A DNA stretch of 64,000 nucleotides from Sarcophilus harrisii (GCF_902635505.1 NC_045431.1:3348001-3412000), one strand, 5' to 3'. Shown: positions 22,145-32,599, counted from the first letter of the stretch. The notes: generated by a model from the sequence alone, not told the origin. Program-made: numbers and translations.

Positions 22145-22345
22145 GGAGATCTCACTCTTTTTATAAGTGATGGACTTCTTTTGGCAATTTGATAATGTAT
22201 ATGAACTCGTTCTCAGAATGATATTGTAACAGACATAGGATTACAAAGGACCAAATATATTGAAACATAGATTCTATTTGTTTTTTTTTTCTCATCCCAT
22301 CTCACAGACCCCCTGGACAAAAGCTTTAGAACTCTCCATCCAGAT
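22145..22345. mobile_element. Relic non-autonomous hAT-like DNA transposon
   Basis: 'gatggacttcttttggcaatttgat', 'ctcagaatgatattgtaac', 'ataggattacaaagga' and 'catctcacagaccccctgg' match an old mammalian element known to me from eutherian DNA ('ggaccccttttgccagtttg..ctcagaataatg..ataggattacaaagga..cacggaccccctg'). Internally shortened; termini not clear. Confidence 0.5.
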
Positions 22346-22349
22346 CAAC

Positions 22350-22460
22350 TTTTCATTTTATAAATGAAAAAAAATATTATGTTGAGAGATCAGATAATCC
22401 ACCTAAGACCCCATAGCTGTTCTATGATTAGTCTAGCCTAGAATCTCTTCCTCTTGATTC
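22350..22460 (-). repeat. Probable MIR-type fragment
   Basis: 'attttataaatgaaaaaaaatattatgttgagagatcagataatccacctaagaccccatagctg' follows the antisense MIR core order loosely. Confidence 0.4.
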
Positions 22461-22577
22461 CCAGTATACTTTATATTAAGATTATCACTTACCTTTTGGC
22501 TTTGGTGAACTAGGTATGGCAACATTATTATGAGAAACAAGTTCAGAAGTAATGGTACCCAACGCTCCTTCCTTGCG

Positions 22578-22625
22578 GGCACACACACACATACATACAC
22601 ACACACACATGTATGTATAAATAAT
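22578..22625. repeat. (CA)n / CATA microsatellite
   Basis: Interrupted CA array with ATACATAC and ATGTATGT insertions. Confidence 0.9.
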
Positions 22626-22849
22626 TGGATATTCTTCCTGTGTGTGTTTTCCTCTAATCTCAAGGGGCTCAGAATAAGCAGGGCTGGATCTTTCTGACCT
22701 GAGATTACAGTTGAATCCTCAAGTAATTCTTGTAATCGAAAGTCAATTGCACTGAGCTCAGTGCAAACCTTCAATTGAGAGGCCAAATGTTAGCCATTGC
22801 AAAGAAAACGCTCGTTTGTAAGATGCTTTTACAAGCAACTGCTCAGACT

Positions 22850-23115
22850 ATGGTGTCGCAGGGACTTAGAGCTGGAGGGGACCTTTGGATGGAGGGCCTC
22901 CATTGTTAAACCCATAGAGCCGTGCTGTGAAACAGGAGCCACTGATTGCTACGGGAGAGCTCCCTATGGGCCTCTTATTAATTTTAAAATGTAAAATTAT
23001 GTTTTATTGTATTTTTATTTATTTCGTTAAGTATTTCCCAATTATATTTTAATCTGCTTCAGTTGGCACTGGGAAGCGTTGCAGGCAGCATGTGGCCTGT
23101 GGGCTTCGTGTTTGG
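22850..23115. repeat. Interspersed repeat, family not named
   Basis: 'gttaagtatttcccaattatattttaatctgcttcag' followed by 'gcgttgcaggcagcatgtggcctgtgggc' and 'tttggtacctctgctgtagag' resemble a common marsupial repeat ending 'catgcggcccgcgggccg..tttgacacctctgct'. The class is uncertain (DNA element or LINE tail). Confidence 0.45.
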
Positions 23116-23264
23116 TACCTCTGCTGTAGAGGAAGCAGCACATAGACTAAAATTAGAATGTCGCAGAGAAGTTTAGTTCGGTCCTTGTGGAAAGATGCTA
23201 TGTAAATTCATGAAGCGTTCCATATTTTTAAATGGAAAAAATACAAACCACCCCAATTTAAAAA

Positions 23265-23430
23265 ATGGTCATGGAACTTAGAGATCAGAACCTTTCTTTT
23301 ACAAGTGGAAACTGAAGACGCCCAGCTTTAGTGACTTTCTTGCTGAAAATCTCAGATAGGAAGTAGCCTTAAACCCAAGTTTTCAGATGCTAAATCAGAG
23401 CCCTTTTCATCACTCTATATCTCTGCTTTA
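23265..23430 (-). repeat. MIR3/THER-related SINE fragment
   Basis: 'catggaacttagagatcagaacc', 'cttttacaagtggaaactgaag', 'taaacccaagttttcagatgc' and 'agagcccttttcatc' occur in family order. Confidence 0.65.
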
Positions 23431-23441
23431 TAAACTGGATT

Positions 23442-23451
23442 ATAAAGATTG
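23442..23451. repeat. Target-site duplication of SINE, copy 1
   Basis: ataaagattg, repeated exactly at 23612-23621 around a young SINE. Confidence 0.85.
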
Positions 23452-23611
23452 GCATGGGGCAGCTGGTAGCACAGCGGATAGAACACTAGCCTTTGAAGTC
23501 AGGAGGACCTGAGTTCAAATTTGACCTTAAAGACTTAACATTTCCTAAATGTGGTGACCTGTGCAAGTCACTTAACCCCAATTGCCTCAGCAAAAAACAA
23601 ACAAAAAAACC
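23452..23611 (+). repeat. Young tRNA-like SINE (WSINE1 type)
   Basis: 'ggggcagctggtagcacagcggatagaacactagcc', 'gtcaggaggacctgagttcaaa' (B box) and 'caagtcacttaaccccaattgcctcag' are followed by a CAAAAAACAAACAAA tail. Flanked by an exact 10-bp duplication, so the insertion is complete. This SINE type, with the 'ccaattgcctcag' ending, points to an Australian marsupial. Confidence 0.88.
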
Positions 23612-23621
23612 ATAAAGATTG
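23612..23621. repeat. Target-site duplication of SINE, copy 2
   Basis: Exact second copy of ataaagattg after the A-rich SINE tail. Confidence 0.85.
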
Positions 23622-23889
23622 ACCTGCTTTTGGGGATGTTACTAAGATAATACTTCACTGAATAGTAGTTTAATCATATGTATAAATGTAACGCTCTATT
23701 AATAGAAATATATTATGCATTTTAAGTTCTTGGGGACTTATCATGAACCACATGATTCTCAGACCCTGAGAATCTTGATGGAGATAGTTTCATGACCCTC
23801 CGCCATTTGTATCACTCCCGCTTTCCTACTTTCTGGATTCTGCCCTTCCCCAGAGGAAAGAACAACTCAGGAGCTGGGAGCATGCCCTC

Positions 23890-24290
23890 TGATTTAAAAG
23901 TGGTCAAGATGGCAGATTAGGTATATATTGTGCAATATTCCTAAAGTATCACAATACCAGGTCACATTTTAAAAAGTATTGAAATCTTTGCTTTTTATGT
24001 TTCCAAAAGTTTCTCCTCTGCATATATAACAAATGTAATCAATTTTAATCTAACCATAGGTACCCTAGTGGGGATTAAGGTGATCAGTGTTACCCAAGTA
24101 TATTTAAAAGGGAAAAAAGAGAGAAAAGAGGGAGAAATCAGCAAAATAGATCAGCCCATTAAAGAAAAAATTCTGATGATACATATGGTGATCCATTGTC
24201 TCTGCAAAACAATAGGGGAAGGGGCCTTCCTTTATTCCTTACCAATTCATTTTTATATACCACTCTTTTTACTTTATGACTTATGAAATA
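23890..24290. repeat. Possible interspersed repeat, family not named
   Basis: 'gtgttacccaagtatatttaaaagggaaaa', 'gagaaatcagcaaaatagatcagcccatt' and 'gaaaaaattctgatgatacatat' have the feel of a repeat seen elsewhere in marsupial DNA, but I cannot assign a class or ends. The 72-codon frame at 24068-24286 is probably part of it. Confidence 0.3.
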
Positions 24291-24489
24291 CAAACTCCCC
24301 ACCCCCACCCACAACAACCACTCTGGGAGGTAAGCAGTTAAAGACCAGGCTCCTCTTGTAATTATAAAGTAATTTGGGATCAGATGATGTGGATTTCCCT
24401 TTCATCTCTGACCCTTCTGTTATGAGATGTGGGACCCATGGCTTCATCTCTCAGGGAATCTATTTATAAAATCCCAATAAACAAGAGCT

Positions 24490-24660
24490 GAAAGGAACTC
24501 AAGACACCTTCTGTTCTACTCTGATCTCTGCCATTTTATAGGTGAAATCTTTGAATTGCTTGCCTTCTCTCTGGGTCTCTGCTTCTTGATTTGTAAAATA
24601 AGAGGGTGGAAGTCACTAATCCCTAAAGTCCCTCCTACTCTTAAATCCCATTTCACATAT
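24490..24660. repeat. MIR-type fragments in opposite orientations
   Basis: 24490-24550 'gagctgaaaggaactcaagacacc..ccattttataggtga' is antisense MIR3-like. 24570-24655 'gggtctctgcttcttgatttgtaaaataagagggtggaa..cctaaagtccctcc' is a sense MIR core. Confidence 0.55.
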
Positions 24661-24664
24661 AGCC

Positions 24665-25435
24665 CTCTTGATGAGGAGATGGCCAGGAAGTCAGTAATGT
24701 GTGAATAGATCAGGCTACAGAAGAGAATGGCACAGTAGCAAAGAAATAACCTTAGACAAAGGGGTCTCTCTCTCAGCCTCGGATACTGTTAAGTGCCCAT
24801 GAGTTTGAGACTGGGCTGGGGACCATGCTGAATGTGAATCTGAATTAGGAAGGCTCAGCCTATGAAACAGGAGACTTTAAGGGAATGTAACTACTATATA
24901 GCTTCATATATCTTAAGAGTTAATGTGAAGAAAAGGAATTGGCTATGTTCTGCCAGACCCTAGAGAGTCAAACTAGATTGAAAAGGTAGAAAATATAGAA
25001 TAGCAGATTTAAGAAAAGGAAGAACTTGCCAATAATTAGAATTGTTGAACAGAAGATTGGGCTACTTTGGGAGGTAGTGAGCCCCTGGGGCTCTTCCTGT
25101 AGAGGTCAGAGAATCAAATTTTTGCTTTGCTAGGGATTTGGCTATGAAGTGTGAGGTTCCTCTCAGCTCCTGCGTTCAAAAGTTCTAGGATTCTGTTTTT
25201 CTCCCTCCACTCCAAACCACTGCTCTCTGAGCCAGGCTTGGAGGCTTGATGGTGATATCATTTTGGGAAAGGCATTTAATGGGTACATCTGTGTAGACAG
25301 CTGCAAACAACTGTCTGGGTAGATAATGAATTCAGGACTAGGGAATGGGCTGAGGCATTTCCTTGGCATCTGCAGTGGAGAACAAAAACACAAAAATAAA
25401 ACCAAAAGGAGCTCTTTTTTTCATCTAATCATTCG
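24665..25435. other. No gene or repeat recognised
   Basis: About 770 bases with 'gaaaaggaagaactt..ttgttgaacagaagattgggctactttgggaggtagtgagcccc' near 25010-25090, possibly an old repeat. No coding signature. Confidence 0.4.
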
Positions 25436-25439
25436 TTCC

Positions 25440-26270
25440 TCTAGGTTGAAATTGTTATCGATGGATTAATATCTCTGATAGATCCGCTTCTGGAAGGGAT
25501 GAAGAGCTTTTGGGACAATAAAGAAGTCATAAAGCAAATTTCCCCCAGTCTGAAAATCCAAGTTTTCAACAGTGATCTGGATATTTCATCATCTCCTTTC
25601 AATAACTTTCTCATTAATTGTTCTAAGACTCTGCCCTTTGACTCATGTGGACCCACCGGCCAAATATCGCTGCCCGGGGCACGGAAGAGACCAAAGCATC
25701 AAACGGGTTGGAGATTTTCCTCGGCGTTGCTTGGGAGCTGAGAGTGACATGCGAGGATCATTTGGAAAAGATTTGCGGGAAACAAAGATCCCGGTTGTGA
25801 CCGTGTGGCAAGCCCTCGCCATATGCTTTGACAGAATCTCGGGCACCGGCGGCAGCTGATTCATCTGCTGGAAACGTGCATGTTGCTGTTTTCACGCCAT
25901 TTTTAAAGTGTGTGCGAAGGTGCGTGTGTCCATGGGTACACGGTGCAATGGATGGCCGAGCCCGTCCCAGAACATTCACGACCCGTGGGGGCTTTAGAAG
26001 CTGTCCTGAGTAGCCGGGCATGCCCCGTCTCAGAAACATCAGCAGCCTCCGTTATGTTGCTGCTGAGGGCAATTATTTCTTAGACATATTGTTTTGCTGC
26101 CAAAAGCCATTTGGTAGAGATAGCAGCCCTTGCACAGGAAAATATAATGAGGCTCAGAACTGGAGGCAGATAATATTACCCTGCTCAGCTGCAGGAAGAG
26201 ACATGAAAGCCTTTGGAAAGATGATTAAATTATAAACATTGATAAACATGTTTCCATTATTAGGTGTTGA
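25440..26270. promoter_or_regulatory. Candidate conserved non-coding block, about 0.8 kb
   Basis: The longest repeat-free stretch of even composition in the left half. It holds CpGs (25655-25990) and, at 26040-26260, dense motif-like sequence: 'ggcaattatttcttag', two AGATA/GATAA sites, 'aaattataaacattgataaacatg' with forkhead-like ATAAACA. Open frames on both strands overlap without motifs. Enhancer-like by texture only. Confidence 0.35.
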
Positions 26271-26479
26271 AAGAAAAATTCTGTTTGCAAGGCACATTTA
26301 TAAAATTCACTAAAAACATCTCCCCAACCCAAACTCCGAGCACTAATAACACAACAAACATCTATGTGAGACCTCCGAGTGTTTGTGGGGTGCCAGTTAA
26401 TGGGCTGAGGTCTTCCCATTACATTTCCCTAAAAGAGTTAAATGAGTATTTTTCCTCACCAGAATGCTTTAAAGTAGAC

Positions 26480-26640
26480 TGTATTGGGATATAATAATTC
26501 CCATTATTCAGATAAGGAAAATGAAGCTCAGGGAGATAAAATGATTTACCCAGTCATGGGACTTAAATGGGTTAGAGAGAATTAGAACTTAAATTCCTGT
26601 CTTTGATTTAGAGTTCATTGCTTTCTCACTATATAATTCA
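26480..26640 (-). repeat. MIR-type SINE fragment
   Basis: 'cccattattcagataaggaaaatgaagctcagggagataaaatgatttacccagtcatggg' is an antisense MIR core; the rest decays into 'aattagaacttaaattcctgtc'. Confidence 0.7.
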
Positions 26641-26724
26641 TAACTGATAAATAATGTAGCATTTTTCTTATAACAAAGTGTCACCGTGTGCGTTTTTTAT
26701 GGCTCACTATCTCAGAAGGAGCCA

Positions 26725-26843
26725 TGTAGGAAACTGGGAAGAATGTTGACTCTGGGAGACAGAGGACCTGGGTTCAAATCCCAGCTCTGTCATTGGCTTT
26801 CTGGGTGACTTTGGACAATTCCTTTACTCTCTCTGATTGTCAC
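26725..26843 (+). repeat. MIR-type SINE head, split by a MAR1 insertion
   Basis: 'gttgactctgggagacagaggacctgggttcaaatcccagctctgtc' and 'gggtgactttggacaattcctttactctctctga' are a clear tRNA-like head. The core appears to resume after the MAR1 copy as 'ctaaaatgagcagtag' (about 27080-27100). Confidence 0.75.
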
Positions 26844-27080
26844 TGTGGTTTAGCTGAGTAGGGAAACTGTACTCTTCATGACCTCATTTGGAGTCTTTTT
26901 GGCAGAGATGTTGGTATAGTTTACTATTTCCTTTTCCAACTCATTTTACAGGTGAGGAAACTGAGGAAAATAGGATTAAGTGACTTGCCCAGGGTCACAC
27001 AGCTAATAAGTATCTGGGGCTAGATTTGAATTCAGGTCCTCCAGACTCCAGGCACAGCACTCTGTCCCACGGACCTTGTG
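26844..27080 (-). repeat. MAR1-type CORE-SINE, antisense
   Basis: Antisense order: 'cttcatgacctcatttggagtctttttggcagagatg', 'tttactatttccttttccaactcattttacaggtgaggaaactgagg', 'aagtgacttgcccagggtcacacagctaataagt', 'tttgaattcaggtcctccagactcc'. Probable decayed target duplication: tgtggtttag (26844) versus tgtggctaaa (27077). Confidence 0.85.
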
Positions 27081-27554
27081 GCTAAAATGAGCAGTAGTTG
27101 TTGATTTCTAATGTCTCTTCTCTATGTTGCTGTTCCTATGTATGGCATCCTCTCCAAGGACAAGTGGTCATATTGTTGGGGCCATCTTACTGGGTGAGAG
27201 GATATAGCAGAAGACATAATTTATATGGTGCTGAAAAAAAATGGAAAAGCAGAGTTTGGGTCCATGGGACCATGGGCTGATCATGTGACAACTTTCAATT
27301 TTGTTTCCTTAGCCTTAAGTTAAGAATGTGCGTTGTGTCCCCAAAGTCTTGATGTAGTTTTAAGCTGTTACTTATATGTTCCTTGTGTAAAACTTGAGTG
27401 AGACTTTGGGAAGAGCTTGAATGCGTGCTTCCTAATTCACTGGAGTGTTGTGAAGAAAGTATTGAATATAGAATTAGAACTTAAGTTTTTATCTTTGAGT
27501 TAAAGTGCATCGCTTTATGTAGAAATATGAATTGGAATACATAATCTAAGATGA

Positions 27555-27625
27555 CTAGAAAAGACTCCTGATGAAAGATGGCTTCCACATCCGGAGCAAT
27601 AATACAGAGTTTGAAAACCGACTGT
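27555..27625 (+). repeat. Short L1 3'-UTR fragment
   Basis: 'aagactcctgatgaaagatggcttccacatccggagcaa' matches marsupial L1 just past ORF2 ('ggactcatgatgaaaaatgctatccacctccagag'). 27110-27555 shows nothing else. Confidence 0.55.
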
Positions 27626-27689
27626 TTTCAGACCATGTCCCAGGGGGACAAGGGGAATTGGAGTGTGGAGGAACTGGTTTCTGATGAGG

Positions 27690-27855
27690 CAGAAGAAAGC
27701 TAAGGATGTGGAGGCAGAGCACCTGGGCTCAAATACCGTCTCTGCTATTTATCTCCCCACTGACCCAGGGCTAGTGATTTAACTTGTCTGATCTCCATCC
27801 ATTTGTTTCAGAAGAGAATGGCTTAAAGGTCTTGCTTGGCTCTAACTTTTGGTGA
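27690..27855 (+). repeat. MIR-type SINE
   Basis: 'gatgtggaggcagagcacctgggctcaaataccgtctctgc', 'gggctagtgatttaacttgtctgatctcc' and 'ttaaaggtcttgcttggctctaac' follow the MIR head, core and 'tccagctctaa' tail. Confidence 0.65.
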
Positions 27856-27859
27856 CGCT

Positions 27860-28575
27860 GAATTCCTCGGGGTGGGACTCTTTTCTGTTCTGACACAGTG
27901 AGGTGATATCTAGTATCACATGATACACAGGTAGATCCCATCATAAATACTGAGGACTGTCACAAAACACAGGCAGATTTAGAGCTAGCTCCTCTGCACC
28001 AATACCTGAAAACAATCTGTTCTCCAATTCCTTGTAGATGCCCAAGTTTTTTTGGACTTCTGGCCCATGAAGCATCATGTCTACACTGATGGACTTTAAC
28101 CTCAAGTACGGGAACTAGATTATTAATTTTCTTTTTATTCTATTGATGAGTGGGTCTTGTCTGGAAAACAGCTTTGCACTTTTGAAATAAATGTTGAATA
28201 TATCAACTAAATGTAATAAGATCAAGATTTATTCTCTTTATTGTCAATTAAAGGCATCACAAATGGTTCACTGACTTTTTTCATCTGAGAAAAATTACTT
28301 CCCAACCCTCATTTTTGGCAGCACACTTTTAAAAAATGTTGGAAGGGTCAGGCTTCTTATGCTTTGTTCCATCAGACATCTCAAGTAATCTTTTCATGGA
28401 AATTTCTTTGAGAAAACTCAGTGCTATAATTTGGGGTTATCTTTCTACCAGTTAGGATTTACACGAACAGAAAGGATTTTTGCGTTAACACTGCATTGAT
28501 TCACCAAAATGATAAGAAACAAATCAATATGAAAATCCATAAAAGAGGAATGTGATATAGTAAACAGAGTTCTCT
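27860..28575. other. No gene seen; AT-rich unique sequence
   Basis: About 700 bases. The segment 28120-28350 is repeat-free and AT-rich ('gattattaattttc', 'attgtcaattaaaggcatcacaaatgg'), again enhancer-like in texture, but nothing more can be said. Confidence 0.35.
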
Positions 28576-28579
28576 ATTT

Positions 28580-28800
28580 TGTTGTTGTTCAGTTTTTAGA
28601 TGAATCTAATTCTTTGTGAGCCCATTTGGGGTTTTCTTGGAAAAGGTACCAGAGTGGTCGGCCATTTCCTTCTCCAGCTTATTTTACAGATGAGGAAACT
28701 GAGGGAAATGGGGTTGACATGATTATTCCAGATAGGAAGTATTTGAGATTATACCAGGTCCAGCCCTCTGTGACCTATGGCACCCAGCTTCCCTTAGTTC
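28580..28800 (-). repeat. MAR1-type CORE-SINE, antisense
   Basis: Begins with 'tgttgttgttcagtttttagatg', then 'gtgagcccatttggggttttcttggaaaagg', 'ggccatttccttctccagcttattttacagatgaggaaactgag'. The first part is the RTE/BovB-like tail in antisense. Confidence 0.85.
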
Positions 28801-28905
28801 TGAACTGGGTAACCAAGACATGAACCTGACAGTGCTGGCCAAATCTCTGAGCCTTTATTTCCTCATCCGTAAAATGGTTGATGACAATGACGATAAATAA
28901 AGTGA
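28800..28905 (+). repeat. MIR-type SINE core
   Basis: 'gtgctggccaaatctctgagcctttatttcctcatccgtaaaatgg' then 'gatgacaatgacgataa' is a sense MIR core abutting a MAR1 copy. Confidence 0.65.
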
Positions 28906-29209
28906 ATATTGTGTAATTATTCTGGTAGCCGAGGGGAACTCTGGTTATGAGTTGTAATAATGGACTTCTGTCCCTTTTCTGAAGAGGCGGGGGACTGTGT
29001 ATGGAACATTGCACATATTGATTGCCAGGCTGCAGGGATGTATAATCAGTAGTTTGGCTGAACTGAGTTTTGGGTATTTTTTTTTTGCTTTGTCTCTTTT
29101 GCATTTTTACTTTTGGCTCTGAAAATAGAGATAGAGAAAGGGGTAAATGCTCAACTCCACAGAGCAAAATGCCCCTCCCGGCATAAGCTGATCTCTTTGG
29201 GTCTCATCC

Positions 29210-29590
29210 CCATTCTGCAGACTCAGTCTTGGATCCTCAAAATCCTTCCCAACTCCTTCAGCCTCTGATTGGAGGACTGGCGGGGTTTGGGGGGGGGAAC
29301 ACTCAACTGCCCTTAAGGCTTTCCTCTTGAGAAAGCATCACTTAGACTGTCCTGCTCACTCTCTACTTAACCATCGTCATCTCTGATTGGTTCCAAGTCC
29401 AGAGAATAAGATGAACACCCCTGGCACCTCCTTGGCTGCCTGCTCCCATTTTGTTTCTTCTCCCATTCAACTATGAGCCACCCCTGACCAAGGACAGGGA
29501 CTACCTCACTTTTTCTCATTTATATCTCCAGCTCTCAGCACAGGCCCTGGCACATTGCAGGCACTTAATGTGTACTGAGCTGAATATAAG
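29210..29590 (+). repeat. L2 LINE 3' end
   Basis: 'tttcctcttgagaaagcatcactt' and 'ctccagctctcagcacaggccctggcacattgcaggcacttaatgtgtactga' are the L2 ORF2 end and 3' UTR ending. A G9 run lies at 29289-29298. Confidence 0.75.
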
Positions 29591-29594
29591 AACA

Positions 29595-30590
29595 GTCACA
29601 AAAACAGCTTAAAACAATACTGTAAAAATTGCACGGAGCAAAATAAACTCAAAACAACTTGCACAGCGAGGAAACAAAATTGTCCAAATATCCTACTCTG
29701 AAAAACATCAAGAAGCCAGGACCAAATTATTTTGGGGGAGGATTGTTATTCTTAAGGGTCAACAGAGAGTAGCAGCATCCTTATTTGTCTACAGACTACA
29801 TGGCCAGAGAGGAGGGCTGGGGTTAGGGGAGGAGGAGTTTACCTGGCATAAATGGCATAAAAATAATACAGTGGGTTCCAGAGAAGTAAACAAGAATGTC
29901 CTCTGGCTACGAATCTGGGAATTCTGGGACCAGGGAGGCAGGCTACCGAGGGAAACCAACAGAACTCGTCCAGAAAGCCAAGATGGAGGAATGTAGAAAG
30001 TCACCACGTAGGGCAAATTGTACTCTTGCAGACCTTCTGGGAACATCGGCTCTTGTTAGTCGTATTCTACAATTCAATTGCATTTATCCGTTTACCCTCA
30101 GAGCAGTTAGGGATTCTGGGGGTCATCTATTCTAATCCTTATCTAAACAAGATCCTGTCCTGCAGCATCAATGACACAGTCATTTGTTGGGAAGCCTCCA
30201 ATTCCAAGGGTAGGGAAGCTCATTGCTGCCTGTTCCACTTATAACTGCCCTAATTCTTCAAAATATTTTCCTTGGCCTGGGTTCTACAACTAGGAATGTT
30301 GCCCGTGATTTTTCCCTCTGGGCTCATATCGAATAAGTCCACATTTTATACATAGCAGATGACTCAGAAGTTATTCTCATGACTTATTCAAGGTATAATT
30401 TTGATCTTCAACATTTCTCAATGACCATTTCTGGATAATTTAGACCCACCCTCCAGCCCAGAACTACCTCATGGAAAATCAGAATTGGGCTCTTCTCTAG
30501 ATTTCTGAAACAGTAGGAAAAAACAGCCTTTGGGTGCTGAGACAATAGGACACGGAATATGAGACACTTTACTTATTCTAACCAAAAAAA
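29595..30590. other. No gene or repeat recognised
   Basis: About 1 kb of unique-looking sequence; short open frames on both strands carry no motif. A possible antisense MIR3 remnant lies at 30090-30190. Confidence 0.4.
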
Positions 30591-30594
30591 GAAA

Positions 30595-30840
30595 GGGGCA
30601 GGTGGGCGGCACAGTGTATGGAGTAAGTCAGAAAGGCTCACTTTTCTGAGTTCAAATCTAGCTCAGACACTTGCTAGTTGTTTGACCTGGGGCAAGTATG
30701 ACTCTATTTTTCTCAGTTTCTTCATCTGTAAATGAGCTGAAGAAGAAAATGGCAACGGTATCTCTGCCAAGAAAATATCAAAGGACTTAGGAAGAATTGG
30801 ACACAACTGAAAAATGACTGAATAATAAACAAGAAAATAA
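30595..30840 (+). repeat. MAR1-type CORE-SINE, full length
   Basis: Head 'gggcaggtgggcggcacagtg', B box 'gagttcaaatctagctc', core 'tttctcagtttcttcatctgtaaatgagctgaagaag', 'atggcaacggtatctctgccaag', and tail 'gaagaattggacacaactgaaaaatgactgaa', the RTE/BovB-like end. One of the most complete copies here. Confidence 0.9.
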
Positions 30841-30844
30841 AAGA

Positions 30845-31380
30845 AATCACATAAACGACTTAAGGCAACTCCTTTTTCCTGGGAATTGCTGTCTTCCTTG
30901 GGGACCTATAAATTCCCCCTCACTTCTAATAGTACCCTGGATGTCAGCATCATTGAAGAAAAGGGAAATGACTTGGAGTTTTTTTTTTACCTCTTCTCCA
31001 CAGTCCCATCTTCCTAGGGTTTTATGCATCCTTGTATTTTATTCCCCATTCTAGTGAATTGAAAGCCCTTCCTTGGGCCTGCACAATCCATATGATTTAC
31101 AGTCTCCATGAAAGACTGAGTCCCTGTTTGTCCCTATATCATGCTTCTATCCTGTGTGATTCCTTGACTTAACTTCCCATTTGGTCCATGAATTACTGTG
31201 GTCCAAGAATTCCTACTTTTCATCTTCATTATGTGACCCCGATTCCTCCATGCAAATGGTTCCCCAGAGGAGCCTTGTGAATATTCAGCTTCTCCCCCAT
31301 TGAAGGAAGTATGAAAGAGCAGAGACTTTTCACCGTCTCTCTCTCTCTTCAGAGCTTTACTTTTCTCTTTTCTATTAAAG
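30845..31380. other. No feature recognised
   Basis: About 530 bases of unique-looking sequence with only short chance frames, among them 83 codons at 31134-31385 minus with no recognised domain. Confidence 0.4.
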
Positions 31381-31600
31381 ACCAAGCCATGATGATGAAG
31401 CTCACTTTAAGAATTAAACATAAATCTTCAGTTATCTATCATCAATCATCATTAATGTGCTATTAAAGGAAAATTACTACACAGAACAAGGTGAAGTCTC
31501 TCCCTATCAAGGAATTAACCTTGTCAAGGAAATTTCACAGCAAGCTAAGGAGATATCATCAATATCAGAACACGGTCCCAAGTAGGAGGAGAAAGCACTT
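31380..31600. promoter_or_regulatory. Candidate conserved non-coding block
   Basis: Repeat-free AT-rich sequence with 'gaattaaacataaatcttcagtt', 'catcattaatgtgctattaaag' and 'aaggaattaaccttgtcaagg', plus AGATATCATCAATATC. Homeobox-like texture; inference only. Confidence 0.3.
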
Positions 31601-31674
31601 TCCACTCTTGTAAGGGGAGAGAGCTTCAGGGGAAGAACAGGGGTTCAGTGGTGGGACAACAGGGGACCAGGAAA

Positions 31675-31795
31675 AGGCCTCCATCTGCCCATTACACATA
31701 ACTGGAGAAGACAAGGCCAGAGTGATCAAGAGATCCACCTAAAATCCCAGAGCCATTCAATAAGTCCCATTTCAAACCTTTAATTTATGAAACAT
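31675..31795 (-). repeat. MIR-type SINE fragment
   Basis: 'cccattacacataactggagaagacaaggccagagtgatcaag' and 'ccacctaaaatcccagagcc' are weak antisense MIR core blocks. Confidence 0.4.
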
Positions 31796-31999
31796 TTTGT
31801 TTTACCCAAATACAAGACAATTATAAGGTCTCTTAGTTCTAGTCTGTTGTGTGATGGAGCTTAAAACTTAAAAATGTGAAGCAATATCGTTCATAACCCC
31901 CCCCTGTAAACCCAGGTCATAACATTGCTAAGCTCTAGTCTCAGGCCAAGGACGGAGCCGGCTGTGGGGTGGAGGGCAGGGGCAGCCGGGGTCCGGATG

Positions 32000-32180
32000 A
32001 GAACACTGAGAGTTGTGAGGGACCTTCGGCCATGCTCCTTAATTTATAGCCCAGAATGATGAAGCCCAGATGGTCCCTTGTTCTATACCACAGAGACATG
32101 TGACAGAGTCAGAATTCAGACTCACTTATTTAAACTCTCTTACTCCCTAATCAAATGCTCTCCTGGCTATAGCACACCAG
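32000..32180 (-). repeat. MIR3/THER-related SINE fragment
   Basis: 'gagagttgtgagggaccttcggcc', 'aatttatagcccagaatgatgaagccc', 'gtgacagagtcagaattcagactcac' and 'caaatgctctcctgg' fit the family order. Confidence 0.55.
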
Positions 32181-32370
32181 CTGCAAGACTGGCTCCTCAG
32201 AGAACCTGGAGCTTCCCTTCTCCTAGAGAGTGGATTCAGAGAGCTGTAGTGTCTCCAACGCTCCCCTTACCTGGGCGATGGAGGGAGGGGGTCAGCCCCC
32301 AGACTCTGCCTGCTGGTTTGGGAGGCTCCTTTCAGTAGCCTGACTCTCTCTGACACGTTGACTTACCTAG

Positions 32371-32452
32371 TTGTGTGTGTGTATGTATGTGTGTGTGTCC
32401 CACCCCTGTACATACACACACACACACACACATACATGCACATGCACATGTT
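32371..32452. repeat. Facing (TG)n and (CA)n arrays forming an inverted repeat
   Basis: A TG array with TATG interruptions (32371-32399) is followed after about a dozen bases by a CA array with ATAC interruptions (32409-32452). The two arms are complementary and could pair into a hairpin or cruciform with a short loop. Confidence 0.9.
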
Positions 32453-32599
32453 CCATTTAGGAAGCCAGCATCAGCATAACACATCACCCCGGGAGGCTCA
32501 GCACCCCAACATTCTAGCCGCCTTGCTACGGCGGTGTCGCATCCTGGCTGAGGAGCCACCCTGAGGATGCTGCGGTACCGCCCCCGAGGGTTTTTCTGG

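Noticed and set aside
26575-27535. Apparent duplication of 'gaattagaacttaa' phrases at 26580 and 27470
   Set aside because: Likely two independently decayed MIR-type pieces; similarity fades within about 50 bases.
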